Notes under the pieces: generated by a model
The model's database searches: none
What the model was told of the DNA's origin: nothing
What the model saw: the letters and a program-made list of their open reading frames with translations, nothing else
Shown: positions 16,863-26,307 of the stretch, piece after piece
Layout: every line of letters starts with the position of its first letter
How positions within the stretch are numbered: the stretch's first letter is position 1
Source of the DNA: Flavobacteriaceae bacterium
GTDB taxonomy: Bacteria; Bacteroidota; Bacteroidia; Flavobacteriales; Flavobacteriaceae
Direction: 5' to 3'
DNA: 64,000 nt
NCBI GenBank assembly: GCA_030835825.1
Contig: JAURRA010000028.1
Span: forward strand, 29,297-93,296
Translations under genes and position numbers: made by a program

Positions 16863-19682
16863 ATGCGATACGATTTTAAGGCCATTGAGGCCAAATGGCA
16901 AAAATATTGGGCCGAAGCTCAAACTTATAAAGCCGAAATGCCTTCGAAAAAGCCCAAGTACTTTGTTTTGGATATGTTTCCCTATCCTAGTGGCGCAGGA
17001 TTGCATGTAGGCCATCCGCTTGGCTATATTGCCTCCGACATCTATGCGCGTTACAAGCGACTTCGTGGATTTAATGTCTTACATCCTCAAGGCTATGATA
17101 GTTTTGGACTGCCAGCAGAACAGTACGCCATCGAGACAGGTCAGCATCCCGCCACCACAACTGATCAAAATATACAGAGGTACAGACAGCAACTCGATCG
17201 GTTAGGATTTTCTTTCGATTGGTCGTGTGAAGTAAAAACAAGCGACCCGAGTTATTTCAAATGGACTCAGTGGATTTTTCTAAAACTTTTTGACTCTTGG
17301 TATGATAAGGAACACGACAAGGCGCGACCAGTTAGCGAACTTATAGAAGTTTTTCGAACTCAAGGAAATGCCGCTCTTTCTGCAGCCTGTGATGAAAAGA
17401 CTCCTGTTTTTAAGGCTCAACAATGGCAGCAGATGGATCAAGACCAACAGGCTGATATTCTTTTAAAATACAGATTGACCTATTTGGCCGAGACAGAAGT
17501 AAACTGGTGTCCTTATTTGGGAACGGTTTTAGCAAATGATGAAATTGTCAATGGATTATCAGAAAGAGGAGGTCATCCTGTAGTCAGAAAAAAAATGACT
17601 CAGTGGATCATGAGAATATCTGCTTATGCCCAAAGATTGTTGACAGGATTGGATCATATTGATTGGACTTTTGCGCTCAAAGAATCTCAGCGCAATTGGA
17701 TAGGCAAGTCTGTTGGAGCCCTGGTCCACTTTGAAGTTAAGGATTTAAACCGCAAAATATCAGTATTTACTACAAGGCCTGATACCATTTTTGGGGTCAG
17801 TTTTGTGACATTGGCGCCCGAGCATCCTCTTGTGTTGGAATTGACCACGTCGGAACACCGCGAAGAGATTCAAAGTTACATCCAAGCCACTGCGCGCAGG
17901 AGTGAACGCGACAGAATGGCCGATGTTAAAACTATTAGCGGAGCGTTTACCGGGGCCTATGTATGGCATCCCTTCACAAAAAAACCTCTTCCTATTTGGA
18001 TCGGCGATTATGTGCTGGCTGGATATGGTACTGGAGCAGTAATGGCCGTACCCTGTGGAGATCAAAGGGATCACGATTTCGCTCATTTTTTCGATTTACC
18101 CATTCCAAATATTTTTAAAGACACTAATGTCGATCAAGAGGCATTCACAGAAAAGTCAGGTTTTATAATTCAAAATTCTGATTTTTTAAATGGCTTGGAT
18201 TATGTCTCAGCAATGAAAGTTGTTATTGAACAATTAGAGTCCGCAGCGGCTGGCCAAGGTCAAACTAATTTTAGACTAAGGGATGCCGTGTTCTCGCGTC
18301 AGCGTTTTTGGGGAGAGCCTTTTCCAATGTATTATGTCAATGGCCGTCCACAACCTATAAGTCCAGATCATTTACCCATACGACTGCCTCATGTCGATCA
18401 ATACCTGCCCACAGAGGATGGTGCGCCGCCTTTAGGAAGAGCGACGCAATGGGCTTGGGACACTGAGCGTAATTCAGTGGTAGACAACGCTAATGTCGAC
18501 CATAAGAAGGTGTTTCCTTTAGAACTGAACACCATGCCAGGATGGGCAGGTAGTGCTTGGTATTTCTTTAGATATATGGATGCACAGAACGAAAAAGAAT
18601 TCGCCAATCAAGAGGCTATGTCCTATTGGAAGCAGGTGGATTTGTATATTGGAGGCAGCGAACATGCTACGGGGCATTTACTCTATTCAAGATTCTGGAC
18701 CAAATTTCTATTTGACCTTGGCTTGGTTCCAGTTGACGAACCTTTCAATAAACTTATCAACCAAGGGATGATTCTTGGAACAAGTGCCTTTGTTCATCGC
18801 CTCGAAGGAACTTCAACTTTTTTGTCTAATGATAAGGTTGATGGTCAAAAAACGCAACTTATTCATGTTGATGTCAATATGGTAGATGCCAGTAACCACT
18901 TAAATATTAACCAATTTAAAGGTTGGCGTAAAGATTTTGCTGATGCTGACTTTGTGACGAATGATCAAGGACATTTTGTGGTTGAAAGAGAAGTTGAAAA
19001 AATGTCTAAGTCCAAATACAACGTCGTAAGTCCAGATGAGATTTGTGATCAATATGGAGCCGATAGCCTTCGGATGTATGAAATGTTTTTAGGGCCTTTA
19101 GAGCAGGCTAAGCCCTGGAATACGGCCGGGATTAGCGGGGTTTATAATTTTCTAAATAAGCTGTGGCGCCTATATATTGATGACCAAAACCGATTGAAAG
19201 TAGAAGCGTCTGAGCCCTCCGCCGAAAATTTGAAAACACTGCATAAATCCATTAAAAAAGTGCAAGATGATATTGAAGGATTTTCTTTTAATACATCGGT
19301 TTCTACTTTTATGATTGCTGTTAATGAATTTTCTACCCAATCATGTCAAAGTAAACAAGTGCTGGAGCCTTTTCTAATTTTGTTATCGCCTTATGCCCCG
19401 CATATTGCTGAAGAATTGTGGCATCGATTAGGTCACTCTACCTCTGTGACTTCTCAGTCATTTCCCGAATTAAACGAGGCACTATTAGTCGAACAAACCA
19501 AAGTATACCCAGTTTCATTTAATGGTAAGATGAGGTTTACTTTGGAATTGTCCTTAGATATGGATAAAGCCGCTTTAGAGACTCACGTGCTAAAACATGA
19601 TCAAACTGTAAGTCAGTTAGCAGGTCACAAACCAAAAAAAGTTATCGTAGTCCCGGGTAAAATTATCAACATTGTGTATTAA
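16863..19682 (+). CDS. leuS: Leucyl-tRNA synthetase
   Basis: Charges tRNA-Leu. The 939-residue class I synthetase starts MRYDFKAIEAKWQKYW. The HIGH-type motif is in YPSGAGLHVGHPLGY and the KMSKS motif in EKMSKSKYNVVSPDE. Between them lies the CP1 editing domain with its conserved TTRPDTIFGVSF. An anticodon-binding domain and a C-terminal domain complete it. Extra sequence near residues 635-700 around the HVDVNMVDASNHLN region is typical of Bacteroidota LeuRS. An upstream in-frame start (16821) is rejected because the -7 box lies inside it and the added residues are not conserved. Confidence 0.97.
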   Translation: MRYDFKAIEAKWQKYWAEAQTYKAEMPSKKPKYFVLDMFPYPSGAGLHVGHPLGYIASDIYARYKRLRGFNVLHPQGYDSFGLPAEQYAIETGQHPATTTDQNIQRYRQQLDRLGFSFDWSCEVKTSDPSYFKWTQWIFLKLFDSWYDKEHDKARPVSELIEVFRTQGNAALSAACDEKTPVFKAQQWQQMDQDQQADILLKYRLTYLAETEVNWCPYLGTVLANDEIVNGLSERGGHPVVRKKMTQWIMRISAYAQRLLTGLDHIDWTFALKESQRNWIGKSVGALVHFEVKDLNRKISVFTTRPDTIFGVSFVTLAPEHPLVLELTTSEHREEIQSYIQATARRSERDRMADVKTISGAFTGAYVWHPFTKKPLPIWIGDYVLAGYGTGAVMAVPCGDQRDHDFAHFFDLPIPNIFKDTNVDQEAFTEKSGFIIQNSDFLNGLDYVSAMKVVIEQLESAAAGQGQTNFRLRDAVFSRQRFWGEPFPMYYVNGRPQPISPDHLPIRLPHVDQYLPTEDGAPPLGRATQWAWDTERNSVVDNANVDHKKVFPLELNTMPGWAGSAWYFFRYMDAQNEKEFANQEAMSYWKQVDLYIGGSEHATGHLLYSRFWTKFLFDLGLVPVDEPFNKLINQGMILGTSAFVHRLEGTSTFLSNDKVDGQKTQLIHVDVNMVDASNHLNINQFKGWRKDFADADFVTNDQGHFVVEREVEKMSKSKYNVVSPDEICDQYGADSLRMYEMFLGPLEQAKPWNTAGISGVYNFLNKLWRLYIDDQNRLKVEASEPSAENLKTLHKSIKKVQDDIEGFSFNTSVSTFMIAVNEFSTQSCQSKQVLEPFLILLSPYAPHIAEELWHRLGHSTSVTSQSFPELNEALLVEQTKVYPVSFNGKMRFTLELSLDMDKAALETHVLKHDQTVSQLAGHKPKKVIVVPGKIINIVY

Positions 19683-19732
19683 TTCAACCAGACCGTATTA
19701 ACTTTGTGTTATAGAAATTAAATGCTTTTGTT

Positions 19733-20428
19733 ATGTTAAATTATTATCTTCTTCTTGGCGGCATTGCTTTAGTCAGTTATTGGGTGAGCCATAAACTCAA
19801 ATCGAAGTTCAAAAAGTATTCTGAGGTACAGTTAAGAAATGGATTGACAGGTGCTGAAATTGCCGAAAAAATGCTTTCTGATCATGGGATTTATGATGTC
19901 AAGGTAATTTGTACAGCTGGTAAGTTGACCGACCATTACAATCCTAAGGATAAAACAGTCAATCTCAGTGAGGTAGTATTTAATCAAACGAATGCTGCGG
20001 CAGCAGCCGTTGCTGCCCACGAATGTGGTCACGCCGTTCAGCATGCAACAGCTTACAGTTTGCTCCAATTGAGATCCAATTTGGTTCCAATGGTAAGTGT
20101 GGCGTCGCAATTATCTCAATGGCTCATAATTGGCGGCTTGATACTTGGAGCGGCATCTGCTGCTGGACTTGGATTTTATGTAGCGGTTATTGGCTTGATG
20201 CTTATGGCAGTAGCGACGGTATTTAGTTTCATAACCTTACCAGTAGAATACGATGCCAGTAACCGTGCTTTGGTTTGGCTAGAAAACAAAAATATGGTTA
20301 CCCGGGAAGAGTATGCTAGCGCCAAAGACGCGCTTAAATGGGCAGCTCGTACCTATCTGGTCGCGGCAATTGCCGCGCTAGCCATGCTACTCTATTGGGG
20401 TTTACGCATACTTGGTAGCCGAGATTAA
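19733..20428 (+). CDS. Zinc-dependent membrane metallopeptidase (YugP family)
   Basis: A 231-residue membrane protein with the zinc site HECGH (His96, Glu97, His100) in AAHECGHAVQHATAYS. An N-terminal helix precedes the catalytic region; two or three hydrophobic helices follow (about 120-165 and 205-225). The family is the YugP/DUF1963-like 'zinc metallopeptidase' group, whose substrate is unknown. LPVEYDASNRALVWL is a conserved third-ligand region. It is convergent with Lrp and overlaps it by 4 bases. Confidence 0.9.
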   Translation: MLNYYLLLGGIALVSYWVSHKLKSKFKKYSEVQLRNGLTGAEIAEKMLSDHGIYDVKVICTAGKLTDHYNPKDKTVNLSEVVFNQTNAAAAAVAAHECGHAVQHATAYSLLQLRSNLVPMVSVASQLSQWLIIGGLILGAASAAGLGFYVAVIGLMLMAVATVFSFITLPVEYDASNRALVWLENKNMVTREEYASAKDALKWAARTYLVAAIAALAMLLYWGLRILGSRD

Positions 20429-20895
20429 ACAGCTATTTGGCGCTCTATTTGTTGATCTAGTGAAATAAAGGTTTCTGTCCGGGAAACACCGCTGATGGTC
20501 TGTATTTTGTCATAAAGCACTTTCATCAGTTCGTCGTTGTCATGACACATTACCTTAATTAAAATACCCCAATTGCCAGTAGTGTAATGGCATTCTAAAA
20601 CCTCTGGGATTTTAGATATTTCCTTAATAATTTCACAATTATTGGCCGCTTTTTCTAAAACCAGACCAACGAAGGCTGTGGTTCTATATCCCAGCATATC
20701 GGTGTTCACCAAATAGCGCGAGCCTGTGAGGAGTTGGTGCTGTTCTAGTTTTTTGAGTCGCTGATGAATGGCAGCACCTGATTCGCCTACTTGACGTCCG
20801 ATTTCGAGTACAGGCGTGCGAGCATCTTTCATGAGAGCACGTAAGATAGTGCGATCGATGCGGTCTAATACGAAGTTTTCGTTGATAATTTTCAT
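20425..20895 (-). CDS. Lrp/AsnC family transcriptional regulator
   Basis: A 156-residue regulator with an N-terminal winged helix-turn-helix (LDRIDRTILRALMKDARTPVLEIGRQVGESGAAIHQRLKKLE) and a C-terminal RAM ligand-binding domain with GNWGILIKVMCHDNDEL. Such proteins form octamers that sense amino acids. The saccharopine dehydrogenase-like gene lies 58 bases upstream in the same orientation, so control of lysine metabolism is a plausible inference. Confidence 0.95.
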   Translation of the reverse strand: MKIINENFVLDRIDRTILRALMKDARTPVLEIGRQVGESGAAIHQRLKKLEQHQLLTGSRYLVNTDMLGYRTTAFVGLVLEKAANNCEIIKEISKIPEVLECHYTTGNWGILIKVMCHDNDELMKVLYDKIQTISGVSRTETFISLDQQIERQIAV

Positions 20896-20953
20896 AGGTT
20901 GATAAATTTGGGTTTGACAGTTAAAGGTACTAAATATTTTTAAAATAAAACGT

Positions 20954-22318
20954 TTAAAGGTGTAAAGTATTGTAAGATGTGTACGGAACTTCCTTTTCGT
21001 TAAAAGAAATCATTTCATTTTCTAGCGCTGTCATTACTGGATTATAAACTTCTGACTTGACAGGAATGACAACTCCTGGAGTGCAAATTTCACTGTTTAG
21101 AATTGCCAAAGCTGCTATTCCTACAGGTAATCCCACTGTTTTTGACATGGCTGTGAATGTGTTGTCTTCACCAATCACTACCATTGTCGCATCAATTTGC
21201 TTTTCTTGACCATCTAATTCATAGCCAAATTTGTGGCACATGACAATCATGTCTTTATCTTCTGGAGCTAAGGTCCAATTGTCCATCAATATTTTTTGAA
21301 GGGCTTGAGCTGGAGATGCGTTTTTAAGGCCAATTTTTTTTGTTTTACTAAAAATATCCAAAGACAAATATTTGTCCCAAATGATATCGTCCTGATCTAT
21401 TTTTAGAGCATGTCTGAATTTTAATTCAACAGAATCTGATGGGTGATATGGCAAAAATAGATTGACAAATTCTCTGTAGGAAAGATTCTCACTATGCTCA
21501 ATTTGATAAGAATCATCAGTCATGCCTAATTGGACAAAAACATGCCAAGCCCGACTAAATCCAACTTTCCTGATGGTGCCGCGGTACATGGTCTTCACAT
21601 CGGTTAAGCCATAGACCTCGCGGTAACTCAGTGAGTCTCTATTGGCATAAGCTTCAAATTTGCCATAACCGTCAATGTTCAAAAATTCTGTTCGTCGAAA
21701 CAAGTGTTGGTATGGAATATACTTATAGCTGCCTTCTTGAATAAATTTTGCGGCCCCACCTTGTCCCGCCAAAACTACATTTCTTGGATTCCAAGTGAAT
21801 TTATAGTTCCACAGATTGTTGTCCGATTCTGGTGCGATCAAACCACCAGTGAAGGATTCGAACAATATCATTTTACCTCCTTGTGATTTGATACGGTCTA
21901 TGGTTTGCATGGCACTCATATGGTCAATGCCTGGATCGCAACCAATCTCATTTAAGAAAACGAGACCTTGAGCGGCGACCTCATTATGCATGGCCTTAAG
22001 TTTGGGACTGACGTAGGAGGCAGTTACCAAGTGTTTCTTGAAAGCCAAGCACTCCGTTGCCACGTCAATATGCAAAGCCGCAGGCAACATGGAAATTACA
22101 AGATCTGCTTGCTTGATCAAATTTTGTCTTTCTTCGATATCAGTAACATCAAAAGGTATGGCCTTAAAATAACGAGAAAATTCACTAAACTTTTGCAAAT
22201 GAGATACTTGAAGGTCAGCTATGGTGAGTTGTAACTCCTGCTTTGGAGCTTCTTTTAATAAAAATCTTATTAAATGTGATGCTGATTTTCCAGCACCAAA
22301 GATTAATACTTGTCTCAT
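20954..22318 (-). CDS. Saccharopine dehydrogenase family protein
   Basis: A 454-residue oxidoreductase with an N-terminal Rossmann motif VLIFGAGKSASHLIRFLL and the family segment LNEIGCDPGIDHMSAMQTID. The C-terminal part (about 120-430) is the typical saccharopine dehydrogenase C domain. In yeast and plants the related enzyme converts between saccharopine and aminoadipate semialdehyde or lysine. In Bacteroidota it probably takes part in lysine degradation. The adjacent Lrp gene is consistent with amino-acid-responsive control. Confidence 0.9.
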   Translation of the reverse strand: MRQVLIFGAGKSASHLIRFLLKEAPKQELQLTIADLQVSHLQKFSEFSRYFKAIPFDVTDIEERQNLIKQADLVISMLPAALHIDVATECLAFKKHLVTASYVSPKLKAMHNEVAAQGLVFLNEIGCDPGIDHMSAMQTIDRIKSQGGKMILFESFTGGLIAPESDNNLWNYKFTWNPRNVVLAGQGGAAKFIQEGSYKYIPYQHLFRRTEFLNIDGYGKFEAYANRDSLSYREVYGLTDVKTMYRGTIRKVGFSRAWHVFVQLGMTDDSYQIEHSENLSYREFVNLFLPYHPSDSVELKFRHALKIDQDDIIWDKYLSLDIFSKTKKIGLKNASPAQALQKILMDNWTLAPEDKDMIVMCHKFGYELDGQEKQIDATMVVIGEDNTFTAMSKTVGLPVGIAALAILNSEICTPGVVIPVKSEVYNPVMTALENEMISFNEKEVPYTSYNTLHL

Positions 22319-22413
22319 TAAATCAAAAATTGGTTTATTATTTTCAGAAAAGCTTTGGCAATTCCTGTTTTAAAAATGTAAATAAACAAAAAAAACTTGG
22401 GTCTTTATTGTTC

Positions 22414-22442
22414 TTTGGGTTAATTGAAATTTTCTAAATTTA
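22414..22442 (+). promoter_or_regulatory. Probable promoter of pckA
   Basis: TTTG (22414-22417) and TAAATTTA (22435-22442) are separated by 17 bases, close to the TTTG-N17-23-TAnnTTTG pattern with one mismatch at the last base. The ATG follows 18 bases later. Confidence 0.5.
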
Positions 22443-22460
22443 CCTTCTAAACTTCAAATC

Positions 22461-24056
22461 ATGGAAAAAGCGCCAAGAGTTTCGAAAACGATTTCGTTGG
22501 AATCGTTAGGAATTTTAAATTCTGACGTAAGGTATCAACTCAGCCCCAAAGAATTACAACAAATTGCTGTAGCCGAGAACCTAGGTATAACCACCAATTC
22601 TGGTGCCTTAGCCATAAACACTGGTGATTTTACTGGAAGATCACCTAAGGACAGATTCATTGTGATGGACGATATTACTCGAGACCAAATTTGGTGGGGT
22701 AAGGTTAATATCCCTTTCGATACCGACAAGTTTGAGGGCTTGAGGCAAAAAATGGTAAGCTATCTTTCTGATAAAACCCTTTATGCAAGAGATTGTTTTG
22801 CTTGCGCTGAGCTGTCTTATCGGAAATCAGTTCGTGTGGTAACCGAACTTCCTTGGAGTTCCATGTTTGTCTATAATATGTTTATTCGGCCATCCGAAGA
22901 AGAACTTTCAGACTTCGATCCAGAATGGACCGTTTTGAACGCTCCGGGATTTTTTGCAGATCCAGAAGTGGATGGCACCAGGCAAGCTAATTTTGCGATA
23001 ATTAATTTCTCTCGAAAAATGATACTGGTCGGAGGTACTGGTTACACGGGTGAGATTAAAAAAGGAATGTTTTCAGCATTGAATTTTATATTACCGGTTT
23101 TTCACGAGACACTGCCAATGCATTGTAGTGCTAATGTCGGCGATGACGGGCAGACGGCGATTTTCTTTGGTCTTTCGGGCACTGGCAAAACTACCTTGTC
23201 GGCTGTTCCTGAGCGCAAGCTAATAGGTGACGATGAACATGGCTGGACATCAATGGATAGTGTTTTTAATATGGAAGGTGGTTGCTATGCCAAGGTGATT
23301 AACTTAACTGAAGAAAACGAGCCAGACATTTTTCGGGCCATTAGACCGGGTGCACTGCTCGAAAATGTCATTGTAAATAACCAAGGCGAGATTGATTTTA
23401 CTAATTCGAGCATAACCCAAAATACAAGGGTTAGCTATCCGATTGATTTTATAGAAAATATTCAAAAACCTTCCATTGGCTATAATCCCAAACATATTTT
23501 TTTCCTTACGGCCGATGCCTTTGGCGTATTACCTCCTATATCAAAACTCAATCCTAATCAGGCTGCCTACCATTTTATTTCTGGATATACAGCTAAGGTT
23601 GCTGGAACTGAGGAAGGTGTTGATCAGCCTATACCGAATTTTTCCGCTTGTTTTGGTGCGCCTTTTATGCCCGTGCACCCCACGCGTTATGCCGAAATGT
23701 TGAGTCGAAAAATGAATGATGCTAATGTGAGCGTCTGGCTTGTTAACACTGGTTGGACGGGAGGGCCCTATGGTATTGGATCTAGAATGAAATTGAAATA
23801 TACACGAGCCATGATTGATGCTGCGCTTGAACACAAATTGGATGGCGTGGCTTATGAAACCCATCCTGTTTTTGACCTAAAAATGCCTCTTGAATGTCCC
23901 GGTGTGCCCTCCGAAATCTTGAATCCAAAAAACACATGGAGGGATCCTGATGCGTATGATGCCAAGGCCTCTTATTTGTCGCAAATTTTCAAAGAGAATT
24001 TTCAACAATTCGAGTCCTTTGCCAGTGCAGACATACTTTCGGGAGGACCAAACTAA
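22461..24056 (+). CDS. pckA: Phosphoenolpyruvate carboxykinase (ATP)
   Basis: Converts oxaloacetate and ATP to phosphoenolpyruvate, the first committed step of gluconeogenesis. The 531-residue protein has GDFTGRSPKDRFIV, the kinase-1 P-loop GLSGTGKTTLS (about 237-247) and the metal-binding DDEHGW. The arginine and lysine residues of the oxaloacetate pocket lie in the GRSPKDR and GGTGYTGEIKKG segments. It is a single gene with its own likely promoter, convergent with hemD. Confidence 0.97.
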   Translation: MEKAPRVSKTISLESLGILNSDVRYQLSPKELQQIAVAENLGITTNSGALAINTGDFTGRSPKDRFIVMDDITRDQIWWGKVNIPFDTDKFEGLRQKMVSYLSDKTLYARDCFACAELSYRKSVRVVTELPWSSMFVYNMFIRPSEEELSDFDPEWTVLNAPGFFADPEVDGTRQANFAIINFSRKMILVGGTGYTGEIKKGMFSALNFILPVFHETLPMHCSANVGDDGQTAIFFGLSGTGKTTLSAVPERKLIGDDEHGWTSMDSVFNMEGGCYAKVINLTEENEPDIFRAIRPGALLENVIVNNQGEIDFTNSSITQNTRVSYPIDFIENIQKPSIGYNPKHIFFLTADAFGVLPPISKLNPNQAAYHFISGYTAKVAGTEEGVDQPIPNFSACFGAPFMPVHPTRYAEMLSRKMNDANVSVWLVNTGWTGGPYGIGSRMKLKYTRAMIDAALEHKLDGVAYETHPVFDLKMPLECPGVPSEILNPKNTWRDPDAYDAKASYLSQIFKENFQQFESFASADILSGGPN

Positions 24057-24064
24057 TGGTTAAA

Positions 24065-24811
24065 TTAGCGTTTGTTAGCTTCTAAAATATACTTTTCCAG
24101 AGCCATTGTCATAGAAGGATTTTCAGGAGATGGCGTTACGATATCAGCTCTAAGTCCTCTTTCCTCAAGTGCCCTTAGGGTGGTGCTTCCATAAACTGCT
24201 AGGCGAGTTTTTTTCTGCTCAAAATCAGGGAAATTGTGAAATAAGGACTCTATGCCCGATGGGCTGAAAAAGACCAAAATATCATAGGAAACATCACTAA
24301 GGTCAGATAAATCGCTAATTACAGTCCTGTAAAAAGTCGTCAGTCTGTATTGAATATTCAATTGATCTAACACTTCGGTTATTTCTGGTGCAACTTTGTC
24401 GGTCGTAGGAAAGAGAAATTTTTCATCCTTGTGTTTTTTCACCATCGGCGTGAGTTCTGCCACAGTTCTCTTGCCCACATAAATGCGCCTTTTGCGATAA
24501 ACCACATATTTCTGTAAATAAAAAGCGATGGCCTCAGACAGGCAGAAGTACTTCATGTCATCAGGCACCTTGAACCTCATTTCTTCTGCAATTCTAAAAT
24601 AGTGATCTACCGCATTTCGACTGGTTAGAATGATGGCGGTATAGTCATTTAAATCGACTTTTTCCTTTCGAATGTCTTTGGCATAGACACCCTCTACGTG
24701 GATAAATGGTCTAAAATCAATTTTAACCTTCAATTTATCGACTAGGTTAAAATATGGAGAATTTTCTGCCTTGGGTTGTGGTTGAGAAACCAAAATGGTT
24801 TTCACTTTCAT
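24065..24811 (-). CDS. hemD: Uroporphyrinogen-III synthase (HemD-like)
   Basis: A 248-residue protein of the HEM4 family, which cyclises hydroxymethylbilane with inversion of ring D in haem biosynthesis. The bilobal fold is suggested by LTSRNAVDHYFRIAEEM in the first half and DILVFFSPSGIESLF and AVYGSTTLRALEERGLRADIVTPSPENPS in the second. HemD sequences diverge strongly, but the pattern and its place next to DUF4271 in flavobacteria support the call. Confidence 0.88.
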   Translation of the reverse strand: MKVKTILVSQPQPKAENSPYFNLVDKLKVKIDFRPFIHVEGVYAKDIRKEKVDLNDYTAIILTSRNAVDHYFRIAEEMRFKVPDDMKYFCLSEAIAFYLQKYVVYRKRRIYVGKRTVAELTPMVKKHKDEKFLFPTTDKVAPEITEVLDQLNIQYRLTTFYRTVISDLSDLSDVSYDILVFFSPSGIESLFHNFPDFEQKKTRLAVYGSTTLRALEERGLRADIVTPSPENPSMTMALEKYILEANKR

Positions 24812-24834
24812 GGGTTATATTTGAATTATGGACT

Positions 24835-25509
24835 TTAAATGACAAATTTCCAGAGGACAGCCAATGGAGCTATTTCAAAGGCGCAAAGGTACAAAATAAA
24901 TAGGAGCCATCTATGTCTAATCAAAAATCGAAAGCGAAAAAAGGTTGTAATAAATCCTATTGTTAAAATAGCTGCACCTATTGATAAAGTAACATAAATG
25001 AGCCATTGAGCTCTGCCGATACTATAAACCATTAACATATTGGCTAAAAACAACCAGAGTCCAAAAAAATGCAAAGAGTTCATTTTTTGGAAAAGATAGG
25101 CACTAATCTGACTTTCTATCTTTAGCCAACGACCTGCGAATAGTTCTAAAAGTCGCTTTAAAAAAACATAAACGAACAGGATGAATATATTTCTAAAAAT
25201 GGCGTTCAAGGACAAGTTTTGAGTACCGTTATTATTGAAACCAATCAGGTTAAGAAATAGTGAACTCGCCAATAAAAATTGAAAAAATAACAACAAGTCA
25301 AACTTTTGAATGCTGAATACAGAGGGTCGTTTGTAAATCTGATTGTAGGTTCCGTATCCTGTTATTTTTAAAAAATCACTAAATCTTTTCGGCTGCAGCA
25401 ATTTGCACAACATTAATAATAGGGCCGAGATAAAAAAAAGCATGTTGCATTGATCAAGTGTAGTCACGGCTCTAAAATTAAGCTCAAAAGTAGAAAGAAA
25501 AACCAACAT
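24835..25509 (-). CDS. DUF4271 membrane protein
   Basis: A roughly 224-residue protein with about six hydrophobic helices. Genes of the DUF4271 family sit upstream of hemD in many Bacteroidota; no function is established. The segments YNQIYKRP and SLNAIFRNIFILFVYVFLKRLLE fit the family. The first ATG is at 25509; a TTG four codons upstream is possible. The gene is divergent from the glycosyltransferase, with about 50 bases between starts. Confidence 0.82.
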   Translation of the reverse strand: MLVFLSTFELNFRAVTTLDQCNMLFFISALLLMLCKLLQPKRFSDFLKITGYGTYNQIYKRPSVFSIQKFDLLLFFQFLLASSLFLNLIGFNNNGTQNLSLNAIFRNIFILFVYVFLKRLLELFAGRWLKIESQISAYLFQKMNSLHFFGLWLFLANMLMVYSIGRAQWLIYVTLSIGAAILTIGFITTFFRFRFLIRHRWLLFILYLCAFEIAPLAVLWKFVI

Positions 25510-25531
25510 GGTGGGACACAATCAAAAACTG

Positions 25532-25539
25532 TATTTTTG
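25532..25539 (+). promoter_or_regulatory. Promoter -7 box for the glycosyltransferase-pyrC-DUF4296 operon
   Basis: TATTTTTG matches TAnnTTTG, 19 bases before the ATG at 25558. Confidence 0.6.
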
Positions 25540-25557
25540 TACAAATTCAATTCCCGG

Positions 25558-26307
25558 ATGCAGGAAATTCAATTCAATGACTCATTAGTAATAATTCCGA
25601 CTGTCAATGAAGTCGATAATATCGATAGATTGATTAGAGCGCTTATGGCTATTGAAATAGCTGTGGATGTTCTGGTGGTCGATGACGCTTCCGACGACGG
25701 CACCATAGATTTGGTAGAAACATTAATTCGTGAATTTGAAGACCGAATCACACTGCTGCAACGACCAAAGAAAATGGGTCTGGGAACAGCCTATATAGCC
25801 GGCTTTAAATGGGCGCTTTCAAGACATTACTCTTACGTTTTTGAAATGGATGCCGATTTTTCTCATCGTCCAGAAGAGATGATGAAACTATATAAAGCCT
25901 GCCATATTGATGAGTTTGATGTAGCCATTGGATCCCGGTATAAAAGAGGGATTCGAGTGGTCAACTGGCCTTTTGGCCGAATTTTATTGTCACTTGGGGC
26001 GTCATGGTATGTGCGACTCATTACAGGCATGCCTGTCAGCGATCCTACCGCAGGCTTCATGTGCTATAGAAGAAGGGTTTTGTCCCATATTAATTTGGAT
26101 GAGGTCAAATTTATTGGCTATGCTTTTCAGATTGAAATGAAATTTAGAGCATATCAAATGGGATTTCGAATGATGGAAGTGCCCATTGTTTTCTTTGATC
26201 GAGAAAAGGGAATTTCAAAACTGAGCAAGGGTATCATTAAAGAGGCTATCTTTGGAGTAGTAAAAATGAAGTTTAGCAGTCTATTTGGAAAATTCAATGG
26301 AAATTAG
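25558..26307 (+). CDS. Polyprenol monophosphomannose synthase (GT2)
   Basis: A 249-residue family 2 glycosyltransferase resembling dolichol-phosphate mannosyltransferase. The nucleotide-sugar motif VVDDASDDGT and the catalytic DXD triad in EMDADFSHRPEE (Asp98, Asp100) are present, with the GSRYKRGIRVVNWPFGR acceptor-loop segment. No C-terminal membrane helix follows, as in the bacterial soluble form. It probably loads mannose onto a lipid carrier for glycan synthesis. An earlier in-frame start (25450) is rejected in favour of the ATG preceding MQEIQFNDSLVIIPTVNE. Confidence 0.88.
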   Translation: MQEIQFNDSLVIIPTVNEVDNIDRLIRALMAIEIAVDVLVVDDASDDGTIDLVETLIREFEDRITLLQRPKKMGLGTAYIAGFKWALSRHYSYVFEMDADFSHRPEEMMKLYKACHIDEFDVAIGSRYKRGIRVVNWPFGRILLSLGASWYVRLITGMPVSDPTAGFMCYRRRVLSHINLDEVKFIGYAFQIEMKFRAYQMGFRMMEVPIVFFDREKGISKLSKGIIKEAIFGVVKMKFSSLFGKFNGN